A DNA stretch of 64,000 nucleotides, from assembly GCA_000226015.1 (NCBI GenBank), contig JH154399.1:67608-131607 (forward strand), written 5' to 3'. The notes beneath the pieces were generated by a model, which made no database searches, was not told the origin of the DNA, and saw only the letters and a list, made by a program, of their open reading frames with translations. The position numbers and the translations under genes are program-made. This DNA is from Mnemiopsis leidyi (lineage: Eukaryota > Ctenophora > Tentaculata > Lobata > Bolinopsidae). Positions 12,070 through 23,960 of the stretch are shown here, piece after piece. Every line of letters begins with the position of its first letter. Positions within the stretch are counted from its first letter, which is position 1.

Positions 12070-13150
12070 CCCGTGCAGATGATGAAAATTTTCGTTACTT
12101 TAAGAGTTAGCTTTCAAAATATACCATTTTCGAATTTTTACGTGAATCACCATATTATAGTAGTATCATTGCGTTATATTCCGCATTTATTCCCTCTAAC
12201 CCTATAGACAGGCATAACATAATCGGATGTTTTCCTCTAACGGGTTTATTTTTAAGACGCAGTCCCTCCTTAAAAATGAAAAGATGAACAACTATCCGTA
12301 AGTAATAAGTGACTTGAGGTCATGAAAACTGGTAACACAAACTGAAAACGATTAAATATTGGCGACTGAAATTCTTCTTTTAATCCTTCCGAATTATAGA
12401 AGAGAACGTTTATAACTGCACCGGGGAATTAAACCAAACATTCAAACATCGACTTAACAATAGTTGCTGTACGATATATGTTAAGACTTTGTGGGGTATC
12501 TCGGGAACAGCATGAACAAATGAATATGTACACTGCAATTAGAGCTGCAATATTTATTGTGACGATACTTAAATTGTTCTGGACCGAATTTTATCATACA
12601 GTAGAACTGCATTGTAGAAGCAATTGAGAGTGTGTCATCGTCATATCGTGTTTAGTTGTATAACAAGTACGATTAAAACTATAACGTCAGGTTTATGATT
12701 CAATTTGATGAGAAAATTGATGGATAAGAGAAGTTTCTGATAAACTTTAAGAATTATTTGTGTGATAAATATTTGACAATCCATTCTTGTGTGCTGAGGA
12801 TTTCTAAGCGATAACGGATCAAATGCTCAACTGACGACAGACGCCATGAAGCTCCAAAATGGCAAGAAGTGCGTAATAAAGGCAAGTTGCCATCCTACAG
12901 TTATCACCGGAATCCGGATGATATCAAAGCATGCTACGCTTTTGATCAGAGCTTTTCAACCTTTGAGTAGGGTAAGCGAGCCAAAACATAACTAAATGAG
13001 AAAATGAAGTTTAATAAAACTATTACAAGTTACAAACACAACAAATTTATTGAGAATGAATATGAACGTGTCTGTTCGAAATTATATTGAGTAAATAGTT
13101 CCCTAAAAGATCGCATTTCTAAGTCAAACAGAGAAAAGTAAAATTTTTCT

Positions 13151-13210
13151 GACTTTGTACGACCCTCATTCGAAGCGAATAATATGTCGGGAGGGTGCGA
13201 ACTGCCGTAC
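13151..13210. repeat. dispersed repeat, copy 1
   Basis: This copy and the one at 14843-14912 share GACTTTGT(A/C)CGACCCTCATTC, AAG(C/T)GAATA and TGTCGGGAGGGT with a following CG in the same order, ending near GTACA. The pair is about 1.7 kb apart in direct orientation. Probably copies of a small unclassified interspersed repeat. Confidence 0.7.
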
Positions 13211-14842
13211 AAGTAAAATTCAAATCAGAAGTTTAATAAGGTGAAGCAATTAGTTGGTAGAGAAACAATACATATCAAGTTGTTGCCAAAATCAACTTGC
13301 TACTATTTACTTTTAGTTCTAACACTATATAGTCTAACTTTTTGTAGTTCGTCAACAACGGAACTGTTTAGCAACAAATATCGATTGTCATTAGGTACTT
13401 GTCACTATTTACTCCTGGCTCCTATCGATTGATGTCACTATTTCGTTTGTTTACCAAGTACAACAAATAACAATCAATGTATTATGATATTAAGAAATAG
13501 TTCGATGGGGCACTCTATAATGTATATAAACCAAGTATGAAAATTCCTACGAGACTTAAGATCATCGCTTAAGAATTTCGATCACAAATAAGTAAGCTCT
13601 TGCAGCCGATCACAAGTTCTCGATGAAAGCAGAATGTTACTTCAGGTACTACTGTAAAACTACTCCTTCTATGAAACTATACTACTATAAAACTATAAAA
13701 CATGATATGGATCGAGATTGTATCGACCACGATTATAACTCTTGATTACAGTAGAAACTATAACAGACAAGAAATAAAACATGCCGACAGTGAACAGAAA
13801 AATGGCTGGGTAGAAGTAAAACAATCCCAGAGCAACACTGAAAATAAAATTGAGGAGCTATAGGTACCGATGAAGAAACAAATAACGATATCAGAACTAG
13901 AACCAGCCTGGAAATAAAGAAAATAAGAAAGCGTACACAATGAAAAGCGTAACTCATGGTTTCAAATTTCGCTGTACTCCAGCTGTACTGCAAAAATGAG
14001 CCAGCTGACGATTGACAAGATGCTACAAATGAACGCGTATACAGTCTACATGGTTACATGGTAAGCAAAGAGATTGCTGGCATTAATTGTAGACATTGTA
14101 TCCCCACGAATATTAACATGCAGCGCAGGTCAACGACAAACTGAACTCCTGGCTTAGAGAAGACGCTTTTAAATACTTTTACATATTGAACTATTACATC
14201 ATTTTCATACAACATGGAGGGTCAGGGTCTTGTGACCCTTAACGTCACAATTAATTTAGTTGGTTAGAGGTGCCATAACGAAATTTGTTTTTTTCTCGAA
14301 ACATCCAGAGAAGTGGAGAAGTGACTTGTACCAAAGTTGATTTTGGTTGATGAAATAATGATAAGATTGAATATTCTTATTTATGAAGAGTGGCGCTGAC
14401 GCGCTGTACATATAATGATACAGATGATTCAATTTATCACAAGTTATGCTAAATTTTAATAAGCGTCATTGTCAATTCTGAACAATCAAGCAAATAATAT
14501 CTCATTTAAAATTTCCGGGATCATTAAACTGGCCAATCAGTCTTACTTCGAAACACAGTCAGAATCAGATGAAATTATGGCCTAGGCCGGGATACGATTA
14601 TGATGATTATTAAAACTCGTTTAACTCCCATGAATCGTTCAATCTCAATTTTCTAGTTTGACTTCGTCACTGCCTGTATCGTATCTTTTTAAACAGTTCT
14701 ACATTAAATACTACATTACAATATCTAATTAAAACCATTTTAAATTGATCAGATTTTCCCATCTTCAATTTTTTCCAAGGGTAAAAAAGAAAAGTAGATG
14801 GTAAAAATTGCGAACAGATAATGGGATTTATATACATCTTGT

Positions 14843-14912
14843 TGTCTGACTTTGTCCGACCCTCATTCAAAGTGAATAGAAAATAAATGTCGGGAGGGTT
14901 CGCGTGCTGTAC
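14843..14912. repeat. dispersed repeat, copy 2
   Basis: Second copy of the repeat at 13151-13210, with a short insertion between the GAATA and TGTCGGGAGGG blocks. Confidence 0.7.
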
Positions 14913-14919
14913 AAAACCC

Positions 14920-15001
14920 ATTTAACAAACGATACGCATAAACTGGCAAATTTAACAGACGATACGCATTACCTGGCAAATTTAACAGACGATACACATA
15001 A
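14920..15001. repeat. 30-bp tandem repeat upstream of DEG/ENaC gene A
   Basis: Three copies of about 30 bp with the core TTTAACAGACGATACGCAT and ACTGGCAAA. They lie about 120 bases before the start codon of gene A, so they are in its likely promoter or 5' leader. Confidence 0.85.
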
Positions 15002-15117
15002 AGAGTTTCTCCAAATTTCTTGTAGCCAGGATTGTACATAAAATACGGAAAGTAAAGAAAAATAGATAAATCCATGTCTTAACAAAAGTCCAGTTAGGTA
15101 ACAGAAAACAAAGTACA

Positions 15118-18100
15118 ATGATGATGCTCCGGCCGAGTGGAGGAAACAGGTGGAAGAGAATAGATCCCAGAGTGTTCCGGGCAGCTCAGAACAGAGAGGA
15201 GAAGCTGGCCTTCAAGGTTGTCCAGGGCTGGCTAGGAGAGAGATACGTTCCTCATGACGGTGACGAGGTTTGTTAATTTCTTTTGCTGTACATTGTGACT
15301 AGCATGAATGATATTATATAAATTCGATTTACTCTTGTGGTTAAGTATTTGAAAGAGTCCCGGAGAGATAATTAGCGGAGCAACTAAAACTGAAAGATAC
15401 CACGATTATAACAATGACTAGAACCACGCCTGTATCCCCCAGCTAGGTTGGCTGGACGATTTCAAGGAGTTCAGTGCAGATACTAGTGCCCATGGCGTGA
15501 AGTACGTCTTCCACGGTCATCACAAGTTCATCAAGATCCTGTTTCTGGTCATTTGGTTTGCCAGTATAGGTTACGCTGTGTACGTCATTGCTATCTCTGC
15601 TATATCTTTCATCGGCAAACCCACGGGTGAGTACTTAGTAACTTGCAATTTTGTTTTCTCGCAATTTTGTTGGATCTTTTAAAAGGATTATATTACCAAT
15701 TTCTCATGAAAAGCTGATGATAATTTCAAATCGTTGAGCATCTTTGACCTAATCACAGCAAAGTCGAGCTAAGCCTACAAATCTCAGGTACCAAATTCCA
15801 AGTGATAGCAAGCGAAACAAACAATAAAGACAGAGAACGACCTGCCTCTATCCTCTTCCCCACTGTCTCCGTTTGCAGCCACAATGTGGTAAGAGCGTGA
15901 CGAGATGATTTTTGAGCATGTTGGTACCTGGCACTTGTTTGACAGTACCTGGTACCTGCTTCGTCGTACCAGGTGAATGAGAACAGCTTTTTAGTTTTAC
16001 GCGAGTTTATCTCGACTACAGGAGTAAAGGATATGTAACTATTGTTTCTAAATTCATTGTCTCGCCAACGAGAAACGATGAATCGGCAAAACATCGCCCA
16101 GACAAAACCTTACTATGTAGGATAACCTCCTTTCAAGCAGAAGTTATCCTCGGCCCCTTTAAAATATTGAAAAGTTTTTCGCTCTATTCTGAAAAGTTAT
16201 CTCTGCAATGAATAGTCAATTACTCATACAACGTCTACAAGTTTAATAGTTGCTAGGTACTAGATTAGGGTTAAAGATCATGAGAAGTAGTAGAACTTTA
16301 AAGGAAGGAGTGTGCGGTGTGCGGGTATACTGTATAGTGCAGTAAGCAAATACCAAATCTGGGGGGGTTATTATTGCATTCTATTTTTAGAACTTTAAGT
16401 GAAGCAAATAGGCTAATATTAATAGAAGTTAAACAGAGACCACGAATCGTAGGTGTCACAGCGGTGGCTCAAATCAAAACTGGGACTGGAAAAAATTATC
16501 AACATTTTAGACGAATGGGACGAGAATAAAACCAGTAGAATTCCCTGGGATAAACCCTCATTTGGAATGTAAGTAATCATGTAATTCAATAATTCAATTA
16601 TCTTACGAATCAGGAACAAATGTACTAGAACTTCAAATGCCGGGTAACGTTCATGATTTGACCAAGCTCCGATACTGATTGTGAGTGTGACCGATATCAT
16701 CATGGTACAATTGTAGGCTTAACTTGAAGAGACGTTTTGTAATGAAATTATCGGTATAACTTACGTTGTCAATAACACTCACGTAACAATGATCAATGAA
16801 TCGGAAAATGCAGAAGAATCCCATTTGATTATATTTTATCTCCAATCTCTGGTGTCATTTAGCACACCGGACTTCTAAGAATAGACTAATAGAGCGTCTG
16901 ACGAGTTGTCTTACCTAACGCTCGTCTTAAATTCGGGCAATTGGTATATTTTCATGGCCATTTTCAAATCAGCGATACGAATGTGATTCTGTGACTTAAG
17001 ATTTCATACAATAGATTATGTCCATCTTGACCATGAATTTGACTTAAACTTTTGGCTGTGACAATGACGGTTTACTTTTGGCTGTGACTATTGACTATAA
17101 ACTGTGACAATGACGGTTTACTTTTGACTGTGACTATTGACTATTGACTGTAACAATGGCGGTTTACTTTTGGCTGTGAATATTGTCTATTGACTGTAAC
17201 AATGACGGTTTACTTTTGGCCGTGACTATTGTCTATAAACTGTGACAATGACGGTTTACTTTTGGCTGTGACTATTGACTGTTGACTGTAACCATGCTAA
17301 TTCCTGACTGCGAGGTGGAGGAACGTAACGTACGAGAAGATAATAAAGGAAGGAGGACCAGCAAACAGTACATTTCTACAGTGTGAACAGAGTATCAACT
17401 ATTGTCACCATCCGAAGGTTCTTGGGGACGTCTACTTCGAGAGGGTGAGAGATTTTGGGGGTGGGTGTGACACATCCTCTACTCCCCAGTCCCCCTACCC
17501 CCTCAACCCTTTCCCTTTTGTCTCCTAGAAGTGGTTCTGATGCTGTCTTTAATTAAAATTCATGCTTATAACACCTTCGAACTGCATCGTTATATACCTA
17601 AAGTAGATGTTCAAGTAGTGAACTAGCAGATGTTCAAGTGGTGAACAAGCAATCTAAGAATTCAAAACCAGTAAAAACTGCAGTTATCATGAATTCACTT
17701 CAAACCATGTAAAGCACCTTCTTATGTTCCAGGAAGCAAGTATCAGCGGGAACTGCTTCAGAGTTAACCCCGAAGGGAGGCTGAGAGGTAAGGGTGGGGA
17801 TTACGGCAAGATGAGACTCATGTTCTTTGCAGATCTAGATGACTACAGGTACTGTTTACACAAGGTAAAATTGGAAATATTGTTTCCTATAAAATATGAA
17901 GTAATCAAATATTTCTGAGAAGAATATTTTCTACGGAAAATTTAAAGGAATTTATCAAGTACGGTTCTGTGAAAAAGAATCTCCAAAGTTTATCCATCAA
18001 CAAAAATATAAATGGCAGTACGCAGTTTAATTCACTACTTCAGTACAGTTAAAGTTCGTCAATAACAAAGACACCTGAATAGATCTTTGCAGAGACTAAA

Positions 18101-20545
18101 AACTGTTCTTACTCATTTCCATATTTTGTAATATTAAACCCGGATTTCAGTAAATCAGCGAAAGAGAACGCCCAATATGGGTACACAGTAGCGTTCCACG
18201 ACCACGAGACTTACTCCAGCACTATACCATCAGGGTTCTTCATGAGTCCGGGTAGTGTCTACAAAGTGGATCTTAGCATGGTCAAGGTGGGAGCTTACAT
18301 TCAACACTTCCTCTGAATTATTTAAATTTACTAACTAAAGTAACAAACTAAAATAGATAGATCAAGTAAAGAGATAATAAAAATAACTAAACTAAAAATA
18401 ACTAACTTCAACTCCCAGGAGTTTAGAGAACCCCCACCTGCTGGTTCCTGTGATCAGAGTCTGGTAGTGAACACTTATGGGAGATATGAGGAAAACAGGT
18501 TAGAAAGTTATCTAATCTATACTGATGATCACGGGAAAATTAAATAGGTTTTTGATAAGGTTTAACAATAGGTTTTCAAAGAACCGAGCGGTGGTCAATA
18601 GAGAAAAGTATTTTGGGGAGGGGTCACAAATTTTAACCAATCAGAAGGTAGAAAGCACCGTTTTCTAGCATCTCGTTGGTCAAAATTTGTGAACCCTCCC
18701 ACAAAATACCGTTCTCATATTCTCTAAGGTTCATAATAAGAAACTACAACACTGACAGTGCTCCCTACAGTTGTGTAGCGGAATGTAGAGACCACGCCCT
18801 GATTAGAAAATGCGGCTGTGTTCTCACCGTCCCTCCATACCCGGAACACAATCCGGGGATTAAGTACAAGGCGTGTACTCTAGAACAGTGGGCAAAGTGC
18901 GAAGTTAAGCAGTACAAGAAGTGGGGTGGGTTGATTTCTACTACATGAACTTCAATATAGTACCTTTCTATAGTTATAGTTACTCAGTAGACATTACATC
19001 TGGTCACGTGATTAATGTCATGGTACTGGACCTCGACTTTGTTACTAACCCTTTTGTAAAAGCAGCTGCATGAAGATATGAAGATATGATCTTTTTCCCC
19101 CACTCTCATGAGCAGATTATAACATGTTGTACCAGTTGCAGGGCAGCAATTTTCTCATTTTCACTTACCCTTCAACCATTCCACGAGCAATAACCACAGT
19201 GTCCGAGCGCCAACGAGCGCATCTAACAGCTTCTAACCACTTTCTCCCTGCTTCCCTCTCAGTCGAGAAATACTCGGACGTTAACGAGGTGCAGCCTATC
19301 TGCAACTGTCCCCCGCCCTGCAAGGAGACTCAGTACGCAGCCCAGCTCTCCAGCTCCAGTCTCAACAAGTTCTACGCTCAGAGGAAGGCAAAGTTTCTTC
19401 CTGCAGGTATGACAGAGAGACATGGTGACGAGGATAACAATAAAACTCACTTTCATGAAAGTGTCAACACTAACAACGAGGATAACAATAAAACTCACTT
19501 CCATGAAAGTGGCAACACTAACAAGGTACATCACTGCAATCAGCAATGATGTACCTCGTCAGTGTCGTCACCTTTTTTTCATTTTTTATCAATATGTTCA
19601 TTATTACTTGGCCGTACAAGAATTTTAGATTAGTGTATATTTTGTCTTATCTGTTGGCGACGCACTGGCACAATAGTTATAGCACCCATGGGCCATGACT
19701 TGCTCTCAGAAGTCAGAGGGTAACCACTAACCGGTTCGAAACGCACATGCATCATGTTTGAAGTGCAGTCACATACTTTTATCACATCATACTTTTATCA
19801 GCTTTTATCACATTTATTGATACTGTAGGATATAACAATTCCGTTAGGAGGGCCAGGATTCAGATTTTGCACCCGAGTACCCGTTACTTTGTAATGAACA
19901 GACAGATTGCTTTAAAATGACAATGGAAAAATAATGACAGAGCTGCATACTTCGTTATGGAAATAAACGTTTCACCAGTTTTTAAGTTTCCCTACCTCCT
20001 CAGGACTGGGGTACAGCACAGAAGAGCACGTCATGGAGAACCTGCTGGTTATTGATATCCTGTTTTCCAGCATGCAGGTGTCAGAGATAAGGGAGATCGT
20101 TACTTATGGCTGGGGCAACTTCCTCGGTGAGGAAGATAAAGAGAACTGTTTGTTTTGTTTTACATTTTAAGAATTTATATTTGGTTTCGTTAATAGTTTA
20201 AGTATAGAAGTGTAACCTGAGTTTATCGCATTTTCGTCGTTGAAAGGATTTTAAAAGAACAGTTTTAACCTAATATAAACCCAAAAAACTTCAGGAGATG
20301 TAGGTGGCGTGTTAGGTTTGTTCCTTGGAGCTAGTGCTTTCACTATCATCGAGTTTGGACAATTCTTCGTATTTGCCCTTGCAAAGTGGTGTTTTAAAAG
20401 CAAGGCCGGAGGAGTGAAAAAGAAGGAAGAGAAGAAGAAAAGTCTTATCGACTTCAATAAGACCCATCATTCAACAATAGAGATAGACAATTTTCGACAA
20501 ATACATCACCAGGCCGTAGAGGGACGATTAATTGATTTGTCGTAA
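15118..20545 (+). CDS. DEG/ENaC-family sodium channel, paralogue A
   Basis: Twelve exons join in frame to 561 residues: 15118-15267, 15443-15626, 15788-15888, 16453-16568, 17315-17444, 17733-17848, 18151-18286, 18419-18498, 18771-18925, 19263-19406, 20004-20126 and 20295-20545. Every junction keeps phase. The cytosolic N-terminus (1-70) holds the family's gating HG pair (SAHGVKYVF). TM1 follows (KFIKILFLVIWFASIGYAVY). Next comes the FPTVSVCSHN post-TM1 motif, then the extracellular Cys-rich domain, including YGRYEENR, SCVAECRDH and CNCPPPC. TM2 carries GLFLGASAFTIIEF, with the GAS selectivity filter. A Lys-rich tail ends at TAA, with AATAAA at 20562. The family forms trimeric, amiloride-type cation channels of the plasma membrane; the gating stimulus (peptide, acid or mechanical) cannot be read here. 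It is first of three tandem paralogues. Unlike B and C it lacks an intron just before TM1. Confidence 0.95.
17048..17290. repeat. 46-bp minisatellite in gene A intron 4
   Basis: Five copies of a 46-bp unit, GACGGTTTACTTTTGGCTGT followed by GACTATTGACTATAAACTGT and GACAAT. The array ends about 25 bases before the acceptor of exon 5 of DEG/ENaC gene A, and the last unit supplies much of its upstream acceptor context. Confidence 0.92.
18601..18716. mobile_element. 116-bp foldback/MITE-like element
   Basis: Two arms of about 40 bp are inverted copies: GAGAAAAGTATTTTGGGGAG then GGGTCACAAATTTTAACCAA on the left, and on the right (reverse complement) GAGAACGGTATTTTGTGGGA then GGGTTCACAAATTTTGACCA. 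It is short, non-coding and lies in intron 8 of DEG/ENaC gene A. A diverged relative is seen at 34173-34307. Confidence 0.75.
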
Positions 20546-22909
20546 AGCAAATATTTATAAAAATAAAAAAGTATGATTATAATTAAGTAATGATCGGGCA
20601 TAATCTTATGTTAATTCGACAAATTAAATATATATCCTTGCGAAGAGATCAGAAATAATTTTATACATTTTAGCATTTTTAGAATGTATTTCTTTCCGTT
20701 CGAAAATTAATCCACAGAGTCAAATATTTTTTAAAGCAAACTTCATTTGGATTATCTCGATTGATTTGCATTTATTGGAATTTTTTTACATAAAAACAAA
20801 ATTATGAAGCAGTTTTTGAATGAAAAGTGTTAGGCAAGTAATCACACCCAGATAATCAGACAAGCTTTTCAGCTAAACCTTTTATATAAGTTGATTATCA
20901 GACCCAATTATAACGATACAGGATTAATTGACACACTCCACCATAAAATTGCACACCTTTTGTTCAACTTAAAATTTAAGTTACAAAAACAAATTTATCT
21001 AGGACGTGTCATTCAGCGTTTAGATCTTGATCTTGCAACTTTAAAGCTTTTAAATTGTCGCTGTTTTGTTTTTCGTCAGTGTTACAAACTGAGGCGAAGG
21101 CTCTGGACTTATGTGGTGCATCCGTGCCGGCTGCATTGCGAATAAAAAACAGCTTTTGTAAATAATTCAATATCTGATGTATTCCTGAATTGATCATAAA
21201 TATAATGTGACCAATAGTTGAACAATCTTGAAAACGGACGTTTGTTCATGATTATCACATTTATGTAGACTTCGATACTGACTTGTTTCCGTAATAAATC
21301 ATTTTTCATGATCGTTGGAATGGGATAATTGTTTAAAATGTTACTTATATTTTGAGACAATGTAAACTTATGTTCATCAGAAAAAAACTCGGACTTTCTT
21401 TTTCGTTGAAAATTTATAAGGTTTCCAAAGAAACATTAAACAACTATAGTTTCATCGTAATGCACATTCTGTTCGCATAAAACTTAGCCTCTGTGAGACA
21501 AAATTGGGAAAATCGATGACAGTACCCAGAAATTCAATTTCAAACTTAACAGCACCAGGAACTTCAAACTTAGCGTTGTCATGGACGGCCGCTGATTTTT
21601 GCAACAAACGTCTTAAACTTTTTACTTTTAGCAATCTCTCGTCAGCGCTTCACGGCACAATCGACAATCGTACAGTTGACACAATAGTACAAACATTTAA
21701 ACATACACGGTACCCACTACCCGGCCCACGGTATTGGTGTAGCCAGCACTGAGGGCGGGAAGATAAACATCCGTATATTGCGAGGTGACAATAGACAATG
21801 GTGCTGTTCAGACGACACTAGCCTTGTTGAGGTACCCCTAGTTCAGTGCTGAAGCTGATTTTGTGTTGGTGGTCGGGTATACTGCTGGAGTTTGTAGTTT
21901 TGTTTGTGATTCCTTAAGTTTGAAAAGCTCTTCTTAATGTGAGTAATCGTTTTATTTACTAATAAACGACGTCAGAGTTCTTGGCAAAAATTCTGCAATT
22001 TTTATCATGATAGCCGGACGGTGACTGACCAATCACTAATAAGTCCAATTGAAAAGCCATGTATGACCTATCAAAAGAAAAAATTTCCGACTTTTTTCCA
22101 GAAATTCTGACGTCTTTTATATTTGATGAAATTTCTAGGAGGGAGAAAGTGAGGAGAGAATTTTAAGACCAGAGGCATGAGAGAGAGAAAAAGTGTTCTG
22201 AAAAGAGAAAAAATCCTTAAAATAAAACATTGCTAAGAAAACATATTAACATAATTTGAGTTTTTGCGAGTAAGTGCAATCATGAAATGAACTATAGTAA
22301 ACGAACTATAGTCGACGATTAATTCAACAACATGAACAGGTAAATATAATTGTGTCATTGTGATACTGGCTAAGTGGGCAATTTACCGCGTGTCAGTAAT
22401 CAATTTGTTAATTAGCATTATCAGGACAGGTGTTTAAGATCAGGATTTAGATCTATCAAGTCCTAGGTCAAAGAAAAGATTTGATGAGACTATCAATCTT
22501 ATAATCTCCCGTGTAATCATCCATTACTTCATTACAATGCGAATTAGAAGGGTCGACCACCGTGCTCCCCACCTACGAATTTAGAGGTCATTACGACCAT
22601 TGTAGCTTGTTGATTATGGCAGCTTCCTTTTAATCATAGACATGAGGTTACTGACAGAACTTGAGGACGGCCGATATCATTTGCAGGTGATTTCAAATCA
22701 TTGAGCGAATCCAGTTTACATTTACAAATTACAGCCTTTTTTAGAATTTTCTCTAGTTCAAACTTATAAAAGCGTCTGTATGTGATCGTGTTATGCGCTG
22801 ATCGCACCAAATTTTCTCTTCACTACTTATCAGCCCAACCGATCTCACTAGCTGACGATTTCCGACGAGATCAGTTTTAGTTGCTGACAACCTTCCGACC
22901 CCCTTCTAC
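20546..22909. other. intergenic, no gene recognised
   Basis: Begins with the 3' flank of gene A (AATAAA at 20562). A possible short first-exon frame, MRLLTELEDGRYHLQ at 22642 with a weak GTGATT donor, could belong to the candidate gene at 22910 but the phases do not match. The rest shows nothing. Confidence 0.45.
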
Positions 22910-23480
22910 ATGGCTGTTAAACTGAAGGTACAATTTCTCTCTCACGGAGACCAAGCATTATCAATTAGAGCCAATAAGTAATTAGAATTGCGTCGGGACA
23001 GCCTATTTGGTGATGCAGTAACCTACAACAATTAATTCAATTCCGGGTTGAATTACTTTCTCTCTCGATTTTACAGAACTCATTTCCCTCCGATCTTCTT
23101 TTAATCCTGCCTTATTATTTCCTCTTTCGCTTGCTTTTGTAACCGAGTTTAACCTGTGCTGGCAGCTCAATATAGATCAGCCACACAATCTAGATCAAGA
23201 TATTATCATACTTCTGGAGGAATCTCTCAATCTCAAGACCACGCCTGCTAGATGTACAGTTGATACTTGACCGCTAGTACAGTGGTTTTAGACCAGAGGT
23301 TGTCAGACACAAACCATGCTCCAAAACCCCTGGCCAAGTCTCGAGAGACAGAACGCGGAGGTGAACCTACTGACACCGAACCGGCGAATCAAGTGTCCGA
23401 GATGCAGGCAGCATTTCGTTTTCAACAAAGTCAGGAAAGATGGCATTGTGAGTCAGGAAATGTTCAACCTTTATTATTGA
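22910..23480 (+). CDS. candidate two-exon gene or gene fragment with CPRC zinc-knuckle-like motif
   Basis: Exon-like sequence ending at 22927 reads LVADNLPTPFYMAVKLK before a GTACAA donor. A second exon starts after GGTTTTAG at 23292 and reads TRGCQTQTMLQNPWPSLERQ, NAEVNLLTPNRRI and KCPRCRQHFVFNKVRKDGI. It then either splices at ATT/GTGAGT (23447) or runs to TGA at 23480. The phases agree (0/0) and GC is higher than around it, so the frame looks coding. KCPRC could be half of a zinc ribbon or knuckle. No family is recognised. The start is uncertain: ATG 22910 is used here, but the open frame extends upstream to a possible acceptor near 22873. It may be part of a longer gene whose other exons I could not find. 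Confidence 0.35.
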
Positions 23481-23960
23481 CAAATGACGCTCCGAATAGA
23501 GAAGATGTTAAACAGCATGGCCTCAACACAAGATATAATATTAAACAGCATGGCCTATACAGGTTCTGGTTAGGATATCAAACACGTACGTATATGTAAA
23601 ATCGACATCAAAAACAAAAGTGCCGCAATAATTTTCACTAAACTATAATTTCCATTTTGTTTTATTATTTCTTACTCAACGTCGCTTATAGCTCTTTTCA
23701 ACTCGCTTAGCTTAATGTTGAACAGTATTGATAATATTGTACTTCAAAACTGACAAATGTCGCTCCGAATAGAGAAGATGTTAAACAGCATGGCCAATTC
23801 ACAAGATAGAATATTAAACAGCATGGCCTATATATATATAGGTTAGAATATTAAACACGTACGTATATGTAAAATCGACATCAAAAATAAAAGTGCCGCA
23901 ACAATTTTCACTAATCATTTTGTTTTATTTCTGAGTCAACGTCGCTTATATGTTTACAAC
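23467..23960. repeat. direct duplication, about 200-280 bp unit
   Basis: Two copies share TGACAAATG(A/T)CGCTCCGAAT, then GAGAAGATGTTAAACAGCAT, then a second AAACAGCATGGCCTAT block, ACACGTACGTATATGTAAAA and AAAAGTGCCGCAA, in the same order at an offset of about 280 bases. The copies differ by small deletions and substitutions. The first copy begins at the end of the candidate CPRC exon. Confidence 0.9.

Larger units (their letters stand above)
8986..15117. other. 6-kb intergenic stretch, no gene recognised
   Basis: AT-rich with scattered short frames, none with a recognisable domain or consistent splice sites. It contains three small repeat features listed separately (11999, 13151/14843 and 14920). 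Around 10140-10260 there are several TGTACA/ACATGT palindromic words. The last few hundred bases should contain the promoter of DEG/ENaC gene A, but no core motif could be fixed. Confidence 0.5.

Noticed and set aside
16419-16845. Minus-strand frames of 94 and 64 codons
   Set aside because: The first overlaps the plus-strand exon 16453-16568 of gene A, which has matching splice phases and homology to genes B and C; neither minus frame has a recognisable domain.
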